From Bacteroidota bacterium (lineage in GTDB: Bacteria; Bacteroidota; Bacteroidia; Sphingobacteriales; Sphingobacteriaceae), in the NCBI GenBank assembly GCA_021794195.1, contig JAJYRG010000005.1, positions 1 through 59,144 of the forward strand: a stretch of DNA of 59,144 bases, in the 5' to 3' direction. How positions within the stretch are numbered: position 1 is the first letter of the stretch; the number at the start of each line of letters is the position of its first letter. Below are positions 37,029 through 44,924 of the stretch, in pieces. The notes under the pieces were generated by a model. That model searched no databases and was not told where the DNA came from. It saw nothing but the letters and a program-made list of their open reading frames with translations. The position numbers and the translations under genes were made by a program.

Positions 37029-37846
37029 ATCGAATTAATAGTATAAGAATGTTCTTGTTTTAGAGGAATGTTTTTTTGTAGCTTCTTCGCAGAATAAAGG
37101 CTTACTGCCTCCCCAATAATAATTAGTGCCGGCCCCGTTACGGGTTTTTTATAGATTTCATCTTGTATAGTTTCTACTTTTGCGACTATCACTTCCTCAT
37201 TCTCTAAACTGCCATTGATGACCACAGCAATGGGCAGTTCAGACTTCCCTACACTTTTATAGATATTAACTATATCTGCAATTCTTCCTAAGCCCATTAA
37301 TATCACGGCGGTAGCATTCGTTTGAGCAGCAATAATAATGTCTTCCGAGACTTTCCGATCGGTGGTACATCCGGTCAATACCCAAAAGCTTTGGTTCTCC
37401 CCCCGTGCAGTTAAGGGTATTTTCTGTAATGAAGCTAAGGAGGTAGCACTCGAAACGCCCGGGATTACTTCAGTTTCTATTTGATGGTTTTCCGCATAAA
37501 TAATTTCTTCGAAGCCCCTCCCAAAAACAAAAGGATCCCCTCCTTTAAGCCGGACAACATGTCCATACTTATAGGCATCTTTGACGATCAGTTCATTTAT
37601 CTCTTCCTGTGAATAGTAATGAGCATTCGCTCTCTTTCCCACAAATCGTGTGATAGTATGGTTCGGGATATATTGTAAGGTATCCGTGTGAATCAACGCA
37701 TCATACAAAACCACATCGGCCCGCTGTAAAACTTGATAAGCTTTCAGGGTTATTAACTCTGGATCCCCGGGCCCGGCCCCTACTAATGTAAGCTTCGGCG
37801 TAATTTCTCCCGCTTTTAATTTTGATGGTATATTACCTCTTTCCAT
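37025..37846 (-). CDS. cobA: Uroporphyrinogen III C-methyltransferase
   Basis: 273 residues from the ATG at 37846 (MERGNIPSKLKAG); an in-frame GTG 15 bp upstream is possible. Motifs are LVGAGPGDPELITLKA, DVVLYDALIH, the KRANAHYYSQEEIN box and RLKGGDPFVFGRGFEEI. It methylates uroporphyrinogen III at C2 and C7 to precorrin-2, taking it away from haem. It heads the cys operon; a dyad-like element lies about 50 bp upstream, toward the Rrf2 gene. Confidence 0.96.
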   Translation of the reverse strand: MERGNIPSKLKAGEITPKLTLVGAGPGDPELITLKAYQVLQRADVVLYDALIHTDTLQYIPNHTITRFVGKRANAHYYSQEEINELIVKDAYKYGHVVRLKGGDPFVFGRGFEEIIYAENHQIETEVIPGVSSATSLASLQKIPLTARGENQSFWVLTGCTTDRKVSEDIIIAAQTNATAVILMGLGRIADIVNIYKSVGKSELPIAVVINGSLENEEVIVAKVETIQDEIYKKPVTGPALIIIGEAVSLYSAKKLQKNIPLKQEHSYTINSI

Positions 37847-37891
37847 GTTGTTTTTCTTCACACATTTTTAATGTACAAACCATATATCTAT

Positions 37892-37917
37892 AATCCCTAT
37901 CGGAATAGTAGGATAAC
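37892..37917. promoter_or_regulatory. Candidate Rrf2-type operator upstream of the cys operon
   Basis: An imperfect dyad ATCC...GGAT with core CCTATCGGAATAG lies between cobA and the Rrf2 regulator gene, about 50 bp before the cobA ATG. Rrf2-family repressors such as CymR bind dyads containing GGAAT. The link is by position and resemblance only. Confidence 0.4.
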
Positions 37918-38114
37918 AAAGGTAAAATAAAAATTATGAATTCCAATAAAAAGAGTGTTTTTTAGGAAAAATATAGATTATTAGCCGTTTAGTGCGCCAG
38001 AAAAGCACAATAGGTAACGGGTAAATCTCAATGGAGGTCAATTTATTCCGTAATTAGAAAGGGAAAAAATATGTTTAAATCAGTATTCGAATAATTTCAT
38101 TAACTTTAGGCATC

Positions 38115-38555
38115 ATGCTTTCGAAAAAGACAAAATACGGTATCAAAGCGCTCACTTATATTTGTAAAAACGAAGAGCGTTCTCCTATTTCTATCGGCGA
38201 AATCTCAAAAGCTGAAAATATCCCACATAAATTTTTAGAGGCGATTCTTGTAATTTTGAAGAAAGGGAAAGTCGTGTCTGCAAAAAAAGGGAAGAATGGA
38301 GGTTATTACCTGTTGAGAGATGCCCGTGAAATTTTTATGAGTGAAGTTATTCGCCTTTTAAACGGTCCTATAGCTATGCTGCCCTGTGTCAGCTTAAATT
38401 TTTATGAAAAATGTGAAGACTGCCCATTTGAAGAAGGTTGTGGGGTGAATCAATTAATGCTTGAAGTAAGAGACAGTGCTCTACAAGTGTTAGAGCATAA
38501 AAGTCTTTATCAGCTCACTTCCGAGATAAAAATAGCAGAAGATACCTTGTCGTAA
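38115..38555 (+). CDS. Rrf2 family transcriptional regulator, probable cys operon controller
   Basis: 146 residues. The winged-helix start MLSKKTKYGIKALTYI and the recognition region IGEISKAENIPHKFLEAIL, LKKGKVVSAKKGKNGGYYL are standard Rrf2. Cysteines at 91, 100, 103 and 109 (LPC, EKCEDCPFEEGC) fall where IscR-like members hold an Fe-S cluster, so it may sense Fe-S or redox state. It is divergent from the cys operon, so it most likely controls sulfate assimilation. Confidence 0.92.
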   Translation: MLSKKTKYGIKALTYICKNEERSPISIGEISKAENIPHKFLEAILVILKKGKVVSAKKGKNGGYYLLRDAREIFMSEVIRLLNGPIAMLPCVSLNFYEKCEDCPFEEGCGVNQLMLEVRDSALQVLEHKSLYQLTSEIKIAEDTLS

Positions 38556-38843
38556 ACGGCTCCATACTCAACCCAGCATTTTAATTTCTTTTGTTTTACG
38601 AAACCTCGGAGTTTCTATATACCAGCCTGTCTATAGGATAGGAATGAAAAAATCTAATTTTTTGTATTATCAAATTTTTATGAGGAAATATGAAAATCCC
38701 TCTTATAAAAAATAACGCTATCAGTACTATTTTTGACGGTGAAAATGACGAGGATGTAATCCTTAAGATTAGAAATGGAAGTTCCTGTTAGGGTGCGATT
38801 TATCCTATTAATGTCAGTTTTTTAAGATTTCTTTAAATTCGGA
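38556..38843. other. Intergenic region between the Rrf2 gene and araC
   Basis: No ORF of note. It carries copy 2 of the haem motif (38710-38734), 129 bp before the araC promoter element. A GGATAGGAAT-containing element near 38635-38644 loosely resembles the proposed Rrf2 dyad but has no matching half. Confidence 0.5.
38710..38734. promoter_or_regulatory. Candidate operator upstream of araC-hemH-hemJ (copy 2 of a shared 25-bp motif)
   Basis: It starts AAATAACGCTATC and ends ACTATTTTT, matching the hemA copy at 23 of 25 positions. It lies about 150 bp before the araC ATG and so could serve for autoregulation plus control of hemH. The orientation relative to the gene is opposite to the hemA copy. 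Confidence 0.6.
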
Positions 38844-38871
38844 TTGTTTGCTTCGGGTTTTGTTATATTTG
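38844..38871 (+). promoter_or_regulatory. Promoter of the araC-hemH-hemJ unit
   Basis: The -7 element TATATTTG (38864-38871) matches TAnnTTTG exactly; a TTG at 38844-38846 stands 17 bp upstream as the -33 candidate. The ATG at 38886 follows by 14 bp, which supports that start over the upstream TTG at 38844 inside the promoter. Confidence 0.55.
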
Positions 38872-38885
38872 AAAAAAATAACGCA

Positions 38886-39788
38886 ATGAGTTTTCAGGAT
38901 ATTGTTTTTTTAAAAGATGATTTTATTTGTTGCCGGTTTGAAAATAATTCGGCCAGTGAAAAAATTATTAAAAAAGACAGTCCCCATAATGCGATACAAT
39001 TCCATTTTATTCTTAAAGAAAAAGGAAGTTTTTTATTTAACGGAGGTTCTTATGTAATGGAGATAAGGGAAGAATCAGGTTTGATATTATACAACCCTAA
39101 ACAAAACCTTCCAATTCACGTGAGGCTGGCTCCGGGCTCTTCATTGATTTCCATACTTATTTCGGTTAATAGGTTTCATCGTTTATTTTCTGCAGAAGGG
39201 AATTCTATTCCTTTCCTGGCGGAGGGGAATATTGATAAAAAACATTATTCCCGACCTCGGGTGAGTCCGTTAATGTCAGTAGCCTTATCCCAGATTATGA
39301 ATTCAAGCCTCCATTCTTCTGTACAAGACTTATATTTTAAAGCAAAGATTTATGAATTATTGAGTTTTTTATTTAACACTCAAAGTGAAGTTGGCAGTTG
39401 CCCAATAAAAGCAGGAAGTGAAGAGATGAGGAAAATACAGCAAGCTAAAAATATCCTCATCGATAATATGACAACGCCACCCACCATACAAGAGCTGTCG
39501 GGTTTAATAGGCTTGAATACAAAAAAACTGAAAGAAGGATTCAAGCAGATATATGGAAATACTGTTTACGGGTTTTTGATAAACCATAAAATGGAATACG
39601 CACAAAAGCTATTGGACAAGGATATATATAACGTAAATGAAGTGAGTGCTAAAGTAGGGTACAGCGCAGCAAGTCATTTTATTTCAGCATTTAAAAAGAA
39701 ATTCGGAATCACACCCAAACAATATTTGACATCTTCGAAAACAATAAAAAATGAAAGGGATATTAATAGTAAATCTGGGGTCAACTGA
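38886..39788 (+). CDS. AraC family transcriptional regulator linked to haem biosynthesis
   Basis: 300 residues from the ATG at 38886 (MSFQDIVFLKDDFICCRF). The N-terminal part is a beta-rich sensor (IQFHFILKEKGSFLFNGG). The C-terminal double HTH is clear: TIQELSGLIGLNTKKLKEGF, VYGFLINHKMEYAQKLLDKD, VNEVSAKVGYSAASHFISAF, KKKFGITPKQYL. The phrase LNTKKLKEGFKQIYGNTVYG resembles PchR-type regulators that respond to iron or siderophores; this similarity is an inference. The gene overlaps hemH by 38 bp, which ties it to haem synthesis, and the shared 25-bp motif upstream of this unit and of hemA could be its binding site. Confidence 0.9.
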   Translation: MSFQDIVFLKDDFICCRFENNSASEKIIKKDSPHNAIQFHFILKEKGSFLFNGGSYVMEIREESGLILYNPKQNLPIHVRLAPGSSLISILISVNRFHRLFSAEGNSIPFLAEGNIDKKHYSRPRVSPLMSVALSQIMNSSLHSSVQDLYFKAKIYELLSFLFNTQSEVGSCPIKAGSEEMRKIQQAKNILIDNMTTPPTIQELSGLIGLNTKKLKEGFKQIYGNTVYGFLINHKMEYAQKLLDKDIYNVNEVSAKVGYSAASHFISAFKKKFGITPKQYLTSSKTIKNERDINSKSGVN

Positions 39789-40779
39789 AGCCCCTACTCC
39801 TGAAGCAGTAAAGCCATTTTTAGATGAATTTTTAATGGATAAATATGTGTTTGACTTCCCTTATTGGTTGAGGTCGCTCATTGTCAGAGGGATTATCTTG
39901 AAAACACGTCCGGAAAAAGCCGCTGAAGCGTATCAGAAAATTTGGTGGGAAGAGGGATCTCCTATAACAGTAATCTCTCATCGTATCCATGAAAAGATTC
40001 AACGTTCTGTAGATTTACCCGTTTCATTGGCTATGCGTTATGGAAAGCCCAACATAAAGGCAGGTTTAAAAGAGCTTTCGGATAAAGGAGTTAATCAAGT
40101 CTTTTTAATGGGGCTTTATCCCCAGTACGCTATGTCTACGGTGGGCACGGTAGAGGCTTTTGCAAATAAAGCAGTGCAGGATGATTTTCCGAACATGAAT
40201 TTAACTTTTCTTCCCCCTTTTTATGATAATCCGGGCTTTATTGATAATATCTCTTCTACTATTGATAAAGAATTGGACGGGTTTGATTATGATTGTTTAT
40301 TATTTTCTTACCACAGCCTTCCTCTCCGCCACTTACGAAAAACGGATAAAACCGGAAAGCACAGGAATATAAAATTCCGGGATGATAAATATTGCTGTAA
40401 ACCGGGGAGTGAAGAGTCTAGATATTGTTATAGAACGCAATGTATGGAAACCACAAAGTTTATTGTTGAAAAGCTCGAAATCCCTGAAGAAAAATATATC
40501 ACGACGTTTCAATCCCGGTTGGGGGTTGATAAATGGATAACCCCTTTTACAGCTGACAAAATTAAAGAACTGGCGCATAAAGGGGTTAAAAAACTGGCGA
40601 TAGTAGCGCCTTCATTTGTTGCAGACTGTGTAGAGACATTAGAGGAGCTTGGAATCGAGGCAGAGGAGGATTTTATAGAAAACGGTGGAGAAGAATTGAA
40701 GCTGGTTCCTTGTTTAAATGACAATGAAGAATGGATTAAAACCTTGGTTGGCGAGATCAATAAATGGCATCAAAATTAA
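39751..40779 (+). CDS. hemH: Ferrochelatase
   Basis: 342 residues. N-terminus ILIVNLGSTEAPTPEAVKPFL; further marks are GSPITVISHRIHEKIQ, GLYPQYAMSTVGT and the catalytic-His part FSYHSLPLRHL. The segment KYCCKPGSEESRYCYRTQC holds four Cys residues spaced C-C-x9-C-x4-C, a candidate internal Fe-S ligand set. QSRLGVDKWITPFT and VVAPSFVADCVETLEEL are standard too. The enzyme inserts Fe(II) into protoporphyrin IX. It starts within the araC gene. Confidence 0.96.
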   Translation: MKGILIVNLGSTEAPTPEAVKPFLDEFLMDKYVFDFPYWLRSLIVRGIILKTRPEKAAEAYQKIWWEEGSPITVISHRIHEKIQRSVDLPVSLAMRYGKPNIKAGLKELSDKGVNQVFLMGLYPQYAMSTVGTVEAFANKAVQDDFPNMNLTFLPPFYDNPGFIDNISSTIDKELDGFDYDCLLFSYHSLPLRHLRKTDKTGKHRNIKFRDDKYCCKPGSEESRYCYRTQCMETTKFIVEKLEIPEEKYITTFQSRLGVDKWITPFTADKIKELAHKGVKKLAIVAPSFVADCVETLEELGIEAEEDFIENGGEELKLVPCLNDNEEWIKTLVGEINKWHQN

Positions 40780-40783
40780 TTGA

Positions 40784-41317
40784 GTGTATTACTTATATCT
40801 AAAATCTCTCCATATTATTTTTATAATATGTTGGTTTTCGGGTCTTTTTTATGTTGTCAGGTTGTTCGTTTACTTTGCGGAAGCTCAAGAAAAAAATAAT
40901 ATAGAAAAAGAAATCCTTACTCGGCAATACCAAATTATGGTGCGCCGGCTGTGGTATGTCATTACATTCCCTTCGGCCATCGTGGCTACTATTGCCGGAG
41001 GGTTGATGCTTGTGGAAAACCCGGTCCTTTTCAAGTCGGCTTGGATGCAAATTAAATTATTATTTGTAGTTTTCTTATGGTTATATCATTTTCTCTGCCA
41101 TAGATATGTGAAGCAAGTCAAACGTCAGAAGCTCCGCAAATCGGGAAGCTTTATGAGAATTTGGAATGAGGGGGCTACCCTAATTCTTTTTTCTGTGGTT
41201 TTTCTTGTGATTTTGAAAAATGCATTCAATTGGATTTTTGGTGTGTTAGGCTTGATTTCTCTGGCTGTTCTACTGATGCTCGGAATTAAAGTATATAAAG
41301 GCATCAGAAATAAATGA
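40784..41317 (+). CDS. hemJ: Protoporphyrinogen IX oxidase HemJ (UPF0093/CopD-like)
   Basis: 177 residues from a GTG start 4 bp after hemH; the resulting start MYYLYLKSLHIIFIICWFSG matches HemJ. Four to five TM helices are present. The haem-ligand His in TM1 (LKSLHII), the phrase SGLFYVVRLFVYFAEAQE, and YQIMVRRLWYVITFPSAI are family marks, as is the helix with KLLFVVFLWLYHFLCHRYV. It oxidises protoporphyrinogen IX to protoporphyrin IX, the step before HemH. It completes the haem pathway in this window. Confidence 0.9.
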   Translation: MYYLYLKSLHIIFIICWFSGLFYVVRLFVYFAEAQEKNNIEKEILTRQYQIMVRRLWYVITFPSAIVATIAGGLMLVENPVLFKSAWMQIKLLFVVFLWLYHFLCHRYVKQVKRQKLRKSGSFMRIWNEGATLILFSVVFLVILKNAFNWIFGVLGLISLAVLLMLGIKVYKGIRNK

Positions 41318-41477
41318 ATATAAACCTTGATGTCTTCTTAATTTCTCCTTTTCCATAAAAAGGATGATTTTTTATAAAAAAGCACCCTCAGGAGGGGGAA
41401 AGTTTCTCAACATTATTAAAATTTATTAAATTAACAGTTAAAAGAATGGCTTTTTGCGCTATATTTATAAATCAGAC

Positions 41478-42077
41478 ATGCATGAGATGACATTAGAAAA
41501 CACCCGGTTTTACCAATATTATCAAGGTAAAGGAGTTTTAAACAAAGAAAGCTTTCTTGATTTACAACCTTTATATACATTTAAAAAAATTCCGGAAAAC
41601 ACTTATTTGCTCCGTGCTGGGGAAAAAAGTCAGCATATATATTTTGTTGAGAAAGGTCTTTTGGTTTCAACCACGCTCAATGAAAAAGGATCAGAAAATG
41701 TTATTCACTTTGCTTCCGAGGATTGGTTTGTGGCAGAGCGGAACAGTTTATTTGACGATCAGCCTTCTTCTGTCTATATCAAGACTATAGAGCCAAGTAC
41801 AATTGTATATATCGATAAGGAATTTCCACGAAAAGCATCTGAAATCAGTGAAAGTTTTGGTTGTTTCAATGATCAAATGTTGCAAAAAAACATCTTGGTT
41901 CAAGAACGAAGAATACAATCTTTACTTTCTATGTCAGCAAAAGAACGCTATTTGCTATTTTTAAAGACGTATCCCAATATTCCTTTGCGGGTACCTCAGT
42001 GGATGATCGCCTCTTATTTAGGGGTTACGCCCGAAAGCTTGAGTAGAATACGCAAAGAGATAGCCTACTCTGAGTGA
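41478..42077 (+). CDS. Crp/Fnr family transcriptional regulator
   Basis: 199 residues from the ATG at 41478 (MHEMTLENTRFYQYYQGKG); a TTG 24 bp upstream is less likely. The N-terminal cyclic-nucleotide-like domain has TYLLRAGEKSQHIYFVEKGLLVS, and the C-terminal HTH has VPQWMIASYLGVTPESLSRIRKEI. No Fnr-type Cys cluster is visible, so it is not an Fnr oxygen sensor. It follows the haem genes with a 160-bp gap and is single. Small regulators of this type are numerous in Bacteroidota; its target is unknown. Confidence 0.9.
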   Translation: MHEMTLENTRFYQYYQGKGVLNKESFLDLQPLYTFKKIPENTYLLRAGEKSQHIYFVEKGLLVSTTLNEKGSENVIHFASEDWFVAERNSLFDDQPSSVYIKTIEPSTIVYIDKEFPRKASEISESFGCFNDQMLQKNILVQERRIQSLLSMSAKERYLLFLKTYPNIPLRVPQWMIASYLGVTPESLSRIRKEIAYSE

Positions 42078-42091
42078 TGTTTTGTGCAACA

Positions 42092-43351
42092 TTAAACTTC
42101 TGTGTTTCTTTCTTCCCCACTTATCAGTTCGAAAAGCGTAATTTCGGGCAATATACCTACTCTGCCAGGGTAGCCTAAAAAGCCATAGCCTACATTTACA
42201 TAAAGTTTTTGATGCTTTTCTTGATACAGGCCTGCCCATTCATTATATACGTATTGAGCTGGGCTCCATTGGAAATTTTTTGTGCGGACCCCAAATTGCA
42301 TACCATGTGTATGACCGGCAAACATAACATCTACGTCGGTAGATAATACTTGCGCTCTCCAGTGAGAAGGGTCATGGGATAGCAATAGTTTTACCGGTTG
42401 TTCTTCGGTACCTTTTAAGGCTTTTTGGAGATCTCCTTTTTTGGGGAAGCGCCCGGCTCCCCAGTTTTGGACACCGGCTATACAAAGCTCTTCGTTATCG
42501 ACTTTGATTTTTCGATGTTCATCCATTAGCAAATCCCAGCCCATTACTTTGTGCGTTTCGATCAGGTCTTTTAGGTTTTTTTGTTTCTCCGGAGAATCTT
42601 CAAAACCATAATAGTATTCACCATAATCATGGTTTCCCAAAACGGAATAGACACCGAACCTGGCCTTTAGCTTCGAGAAAATATCTTGATAACCATACAT
42701 TTCATTCGAACGGTTATTAACCAGATCACCCGTAAAGAAAATAGCATCAGGCTTTTCATTTAATAACATTTCAACGCCACCTTGAACAGCTTTTTTATTG
42801 TAAAAAGACCCGGAATGTATATCCGATACCTGTGCAATTTTGAAACCGTGAAAAGCTTTGGGCAAATTAGGTAGATATAGTTTTTTTCGGATGACTTTGT
42901 AGTCATAAGCACTGGAAATTACGCCCCAGGAAAGGGGGAGAATAGGCAATGAAGCTACAAAAATTCCGGATTTCATTAAAAACTCGGATCGTGTGACTGG
43001 ACTTTTTGTTTGCGGTTTTTTTTCTGTCTCTTCTTTATTTGGATATTTCTTTTTTGAAAGTAAGCGGTATATCCAAGTTCCTCCTCTGCGTATTTCATCT
43101 AATATGATAAATGGCAAATACAGAAATTTACTTACCGCTGTAATAAAAAATAAGACAAGTATGATGGATCGGGGAAGTTGGGGGATTTGGAAGTTAAAGC
43201 TAATCATCAACGCAGTGAAAAGAAGCAGCGAATACCCCCACCATAGGTAAGGAAATGCCTTTGTATGTGCAAAACGCATCGTCGTACCGCGAAGGGCAAA
43301 ATATATGTAAATATCAATAACTAAAAGTAAAAAAGTGTTGATGAGCAGCAT
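42092..43351 (-). CDS. Membrane-anchored metallophosphoesterase
   Basis: 419 residues from the ATG at 43351; an in-frame TTG 12 bp upstream is possible. Four N-terminal TM helices are followed by a long phosphoesterase domain. It has all five metal-site motifs: AQVSDIHSG, FTGDLVNNR, LGNHDYGEYYYG, LLLSHDP and FAGHTHGMQFG. Proteins of this build (YkuE/YaeI-like) act outside or on the membrane, often on lipid phosphates. It is single and converges with the Crp-type gene (14 bp between stops). Confidence 0.92.
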   Translation of the reverse strand: MLLINTFLLLVIDIYIYFALRGTTMRFAHTKAFPYLWWGYSLLLFTALMISFNFQIPQLPRSIILVLFFITAVSKFLYLPFIILDEIRRGGTWIYRLLSKKKYPNKEETEKKPQTKSPVTRSEFLMKSGIFVASLPILPLSWGVISSAYDYKVIRKKLYLPNLPKAFHGFKIAQVSDIHSGSFYNKKAVQGGVEMLLNEKPDAIFFTGDLVNNRSNEMYGYQDIFSKLKARFGVYSVLGNHDYGEYYYGFEDSPEKQKNLKDLIETHKVMGWDLLMDEHRKIKVDNEELCIAGVQNWGAGRFPKKGDLQKALKGTEEQPVKLLLSHDPSHWRAQVLSTDVDVMFAGHTHGMQFGVRTKNFQWSPAQYVYNEWAGLYQEKHQKLYVNVGYGFLGYPGRVGILPEITLFELISGEERNTEV

Positions 43352-43596
43352 TCGATTCTCCAAGGTGTTTCCTGAAAAATGTATAAAAAACAGGATTTAC
43401 GTATTGAACCCGACGTTAACATTTTTAGTTTCTATTGTTTGTACAAAATTAAGAAATAATATTACAAATAGGGTCAAAAGTGAAATCACATGACAATTAG
43501 GAAACAAAATTTTGATTTTTATATGTGAATTATTTTCGGGCTTTTATTTCTCTTAAATAAAGCAGTATCTTTATAACCTAATTTAAAATAAGAAAA
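43352..43596. other. Intergenic region between metallophosphoesterase and ndk
   Basis: AT-rich divergent region of about 245 bp without a gene. TATCTTTA at 43567-43574 is one base off the TAnnTTTG consensus and may be the ndk -7 element. Confidence 0.4.
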
Positions 43597-44010
43597 ATGA
43601 ACAGAACATTTACAATGATCAAACCCGACGCGGTTAAAAATGGGTATACGGGTGCTATTTTAAATGATATTATTGAAGATGGTTTTAAAATTGTCGCGAT
43701 GAAATATATCAGACTGACAAAAGAAAATGCAGGAGCTTTTTATGCCGTTCACAAAGAGCGCCCTTTTTATAATGATTTAGTTGACTTTATGTCTTCTGGG
43801 CCTATTGTGGCAGCAATTCTTGAAAAAGAAAATGCTGTTGAAGATTATAGAAAGCTGATCGGGGCAACGAACCCACAGGAAGCGGCCCAAGGAACGATCC
43901 GCCAAAAATATGCAAAATCCATAGAAGCAAATGCTGTACATGGGGCAGACTCTGACGAAAATGCAAAAATTGAAGGAAATTTCTTTTTCTCCCAGTTGGA
44001 GCAATTTTAA
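43597..44010 (+). CDS. ndk: Nucleoside diphosphate kinase
   Basis: 137 residues, typical. It starts [20 protein letters not shown], with [25 protein letters not shown] and [19 protein letters not shown]. The active-site His is in [12 protein letters not shown] near 115-126. It moves phosphate from ATP to other nucleoside diphosphates. It is single, with a strong bidirectional terminator after it. Confidence 0.98.
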   Translation: MNRTFTMIKPDAVKNGYTGAILNDIIEDGFKIVAMKYIRLTKENAGAFYAVHKERPFYNDLVDFMSSGPIVAAILEKENAVEDYRKLIGATNPQEAAQGTIRQKYAKSIEANAVHGADSDENAKIEGNFFFSQLEQF

Positions 44011-44016
44011 AAGTAT

Positions 44017-44057
44017 AAAAAATACGAATACGGGATTTTTTTTGTATTCGTATTTTT
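44017..44057. terminator. Bidirectional terminator between ndk and ybeY
   Basis: AAAAATACGAATAC pairs perfectly with GTATTCGTATTTTT over a 12-nt loop (14-bp stem). T-runs follow on both strands, so it serves ndk (+) and ybeY (-). Confidence 0.9.
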
Positions 44058-44499
44058 ATTTTACTTCTTCTAATTTTTTCAAATAGTAGTTTTCTTGTTC
44101 CCGCATCTCCAGTTCTTCTTTTTCGCTGCTGTCGTCATACCCGCATAGATGTAGTATGCCATGGATCATCACCCGGTGCAATTCACTTAAAAAAGATACT
44201 TTAAAGTTTTTAGCGTTTTCTTTTACTCGTTCAATAGAAATAAATATGTCTGCGGAAATTTCCTTTCCGTCAGTAGAGGTATCGAATGTAATTATATCTG
44301 TGTAGGTATCGTGATTCAGATATTCTTTATTGATTTCTAATAAGTAATCGTCGGAGCAAAAGATGTAATTGATGAGGCCTATTTTTTCAAACTCTTCAGA
44401 GTGTACGGCATTTAAAATCCATGTACTGATTTTATCTTTTTCTTTTAACGTGTAGTGTATGTCCTCTTCGAAAAACAGTACTCTTGTATTTTCCATCAA
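44056..44499 (-). CDS. ybeY: Endoribonuclease YbeY (16S rRNA maturation)
   Basis: 147 residues. The zinc site region is HRVMIHGILHLCGYDD; two His residues are there, while the third ligand position, His in E. coli, is Asp. This change is common in Bacteroidota. Also DDYLLEINKEYLNHDTYTDI is the usual N-terminal motif. The enzyme matures the 16S rRNA 3' end. The gene overlaps ruvX by 4 bp. Confidence 0.94.
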   Translation of the reverse strand: MMENTRVLFFEEDIHYTLKEKDKISTWILNAVHSEEFEKIGLINYIFCSDDYLLEINKEYLNHDTYTDIITFDTSTDGKEISADIFISIERVKENAKNFKVSFLSELHRVMIHGILHLCGYDDSSEKEELEMREQENYYLKKLEEVK

Positions 44500-44912
44500 T
44501 ATAGACTTTGGGATTCCAGATAAGACTGTAATATTAGAGTAGCAGAAACCTGATCGACTAATTCTTTTTGAGATCTCATCTTTTTATTTTTCACCGTTTG
44601 CCTCAAACTCTGTTCAGCTATTTTGGAGGTAAAGCGCTCATCTTGCATATGTGTTTTTATGTTCGGATATTTTTTTTTGAGTTTTCGTACAAAACCTACA
44701 ACATGAGGGGCAGATTGAGAGGGTGTGCCATCCATTTGTTTAGGATCGCCGACAATAAAAGTATCTACTTCCTCTTTTTGCAGATAGCTTTTCAAAAAGT
44801 CCCATATTTTTCCTGGATGTACAGTATCTAAAGGGCTGGCGATTATTTTCGTATTATCAGTGACTGCAATTCCTATTCTTTTTGTTCCGTAATCAAAAGC
44901 CATTGCTCTCAT
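44496..44912 (-). CDS. ruvX: Putative pre-16S rRNA nuclease / Holliday junction resolvase YqgF (RuvX)
   Basis: 138 residues, typical. RNase H-like fold: AFDYGTKRIGIAVTD at the N-terminus, DTFIVGDPKQMDGTPSQSAP, and the C-terminal acidic site DERFTSKIAEQSL. The protein trims pre-16S rRNA ends in E. coli. The stop overlaps ybeY by 4 bp, so the two rRNA-processing genes are co-translated. Confidence 0.95.
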   Translation of the reverse strand: MRAMAFDYGTKRIGIAVTDNTKIIASPLDTVHPGKIWDFLKSYLQKEEVDTFIVGDPKQMDGTPSQSAPHVVGFVRKLKKKYPNIKTHMQDERFTSKIAEQSLRQTVKNKKMRSQKELVDQVSATLILQSYLESQSLY

Positions 44913-44924
44913 ATTGTTTTTTAT

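Noticed and set aside
38635..38644. GGATAGGAAT as a second Rrf2-type site
   Set aside because: No convincing dyad partner; the similarity to the cys site is limited to a few bases.
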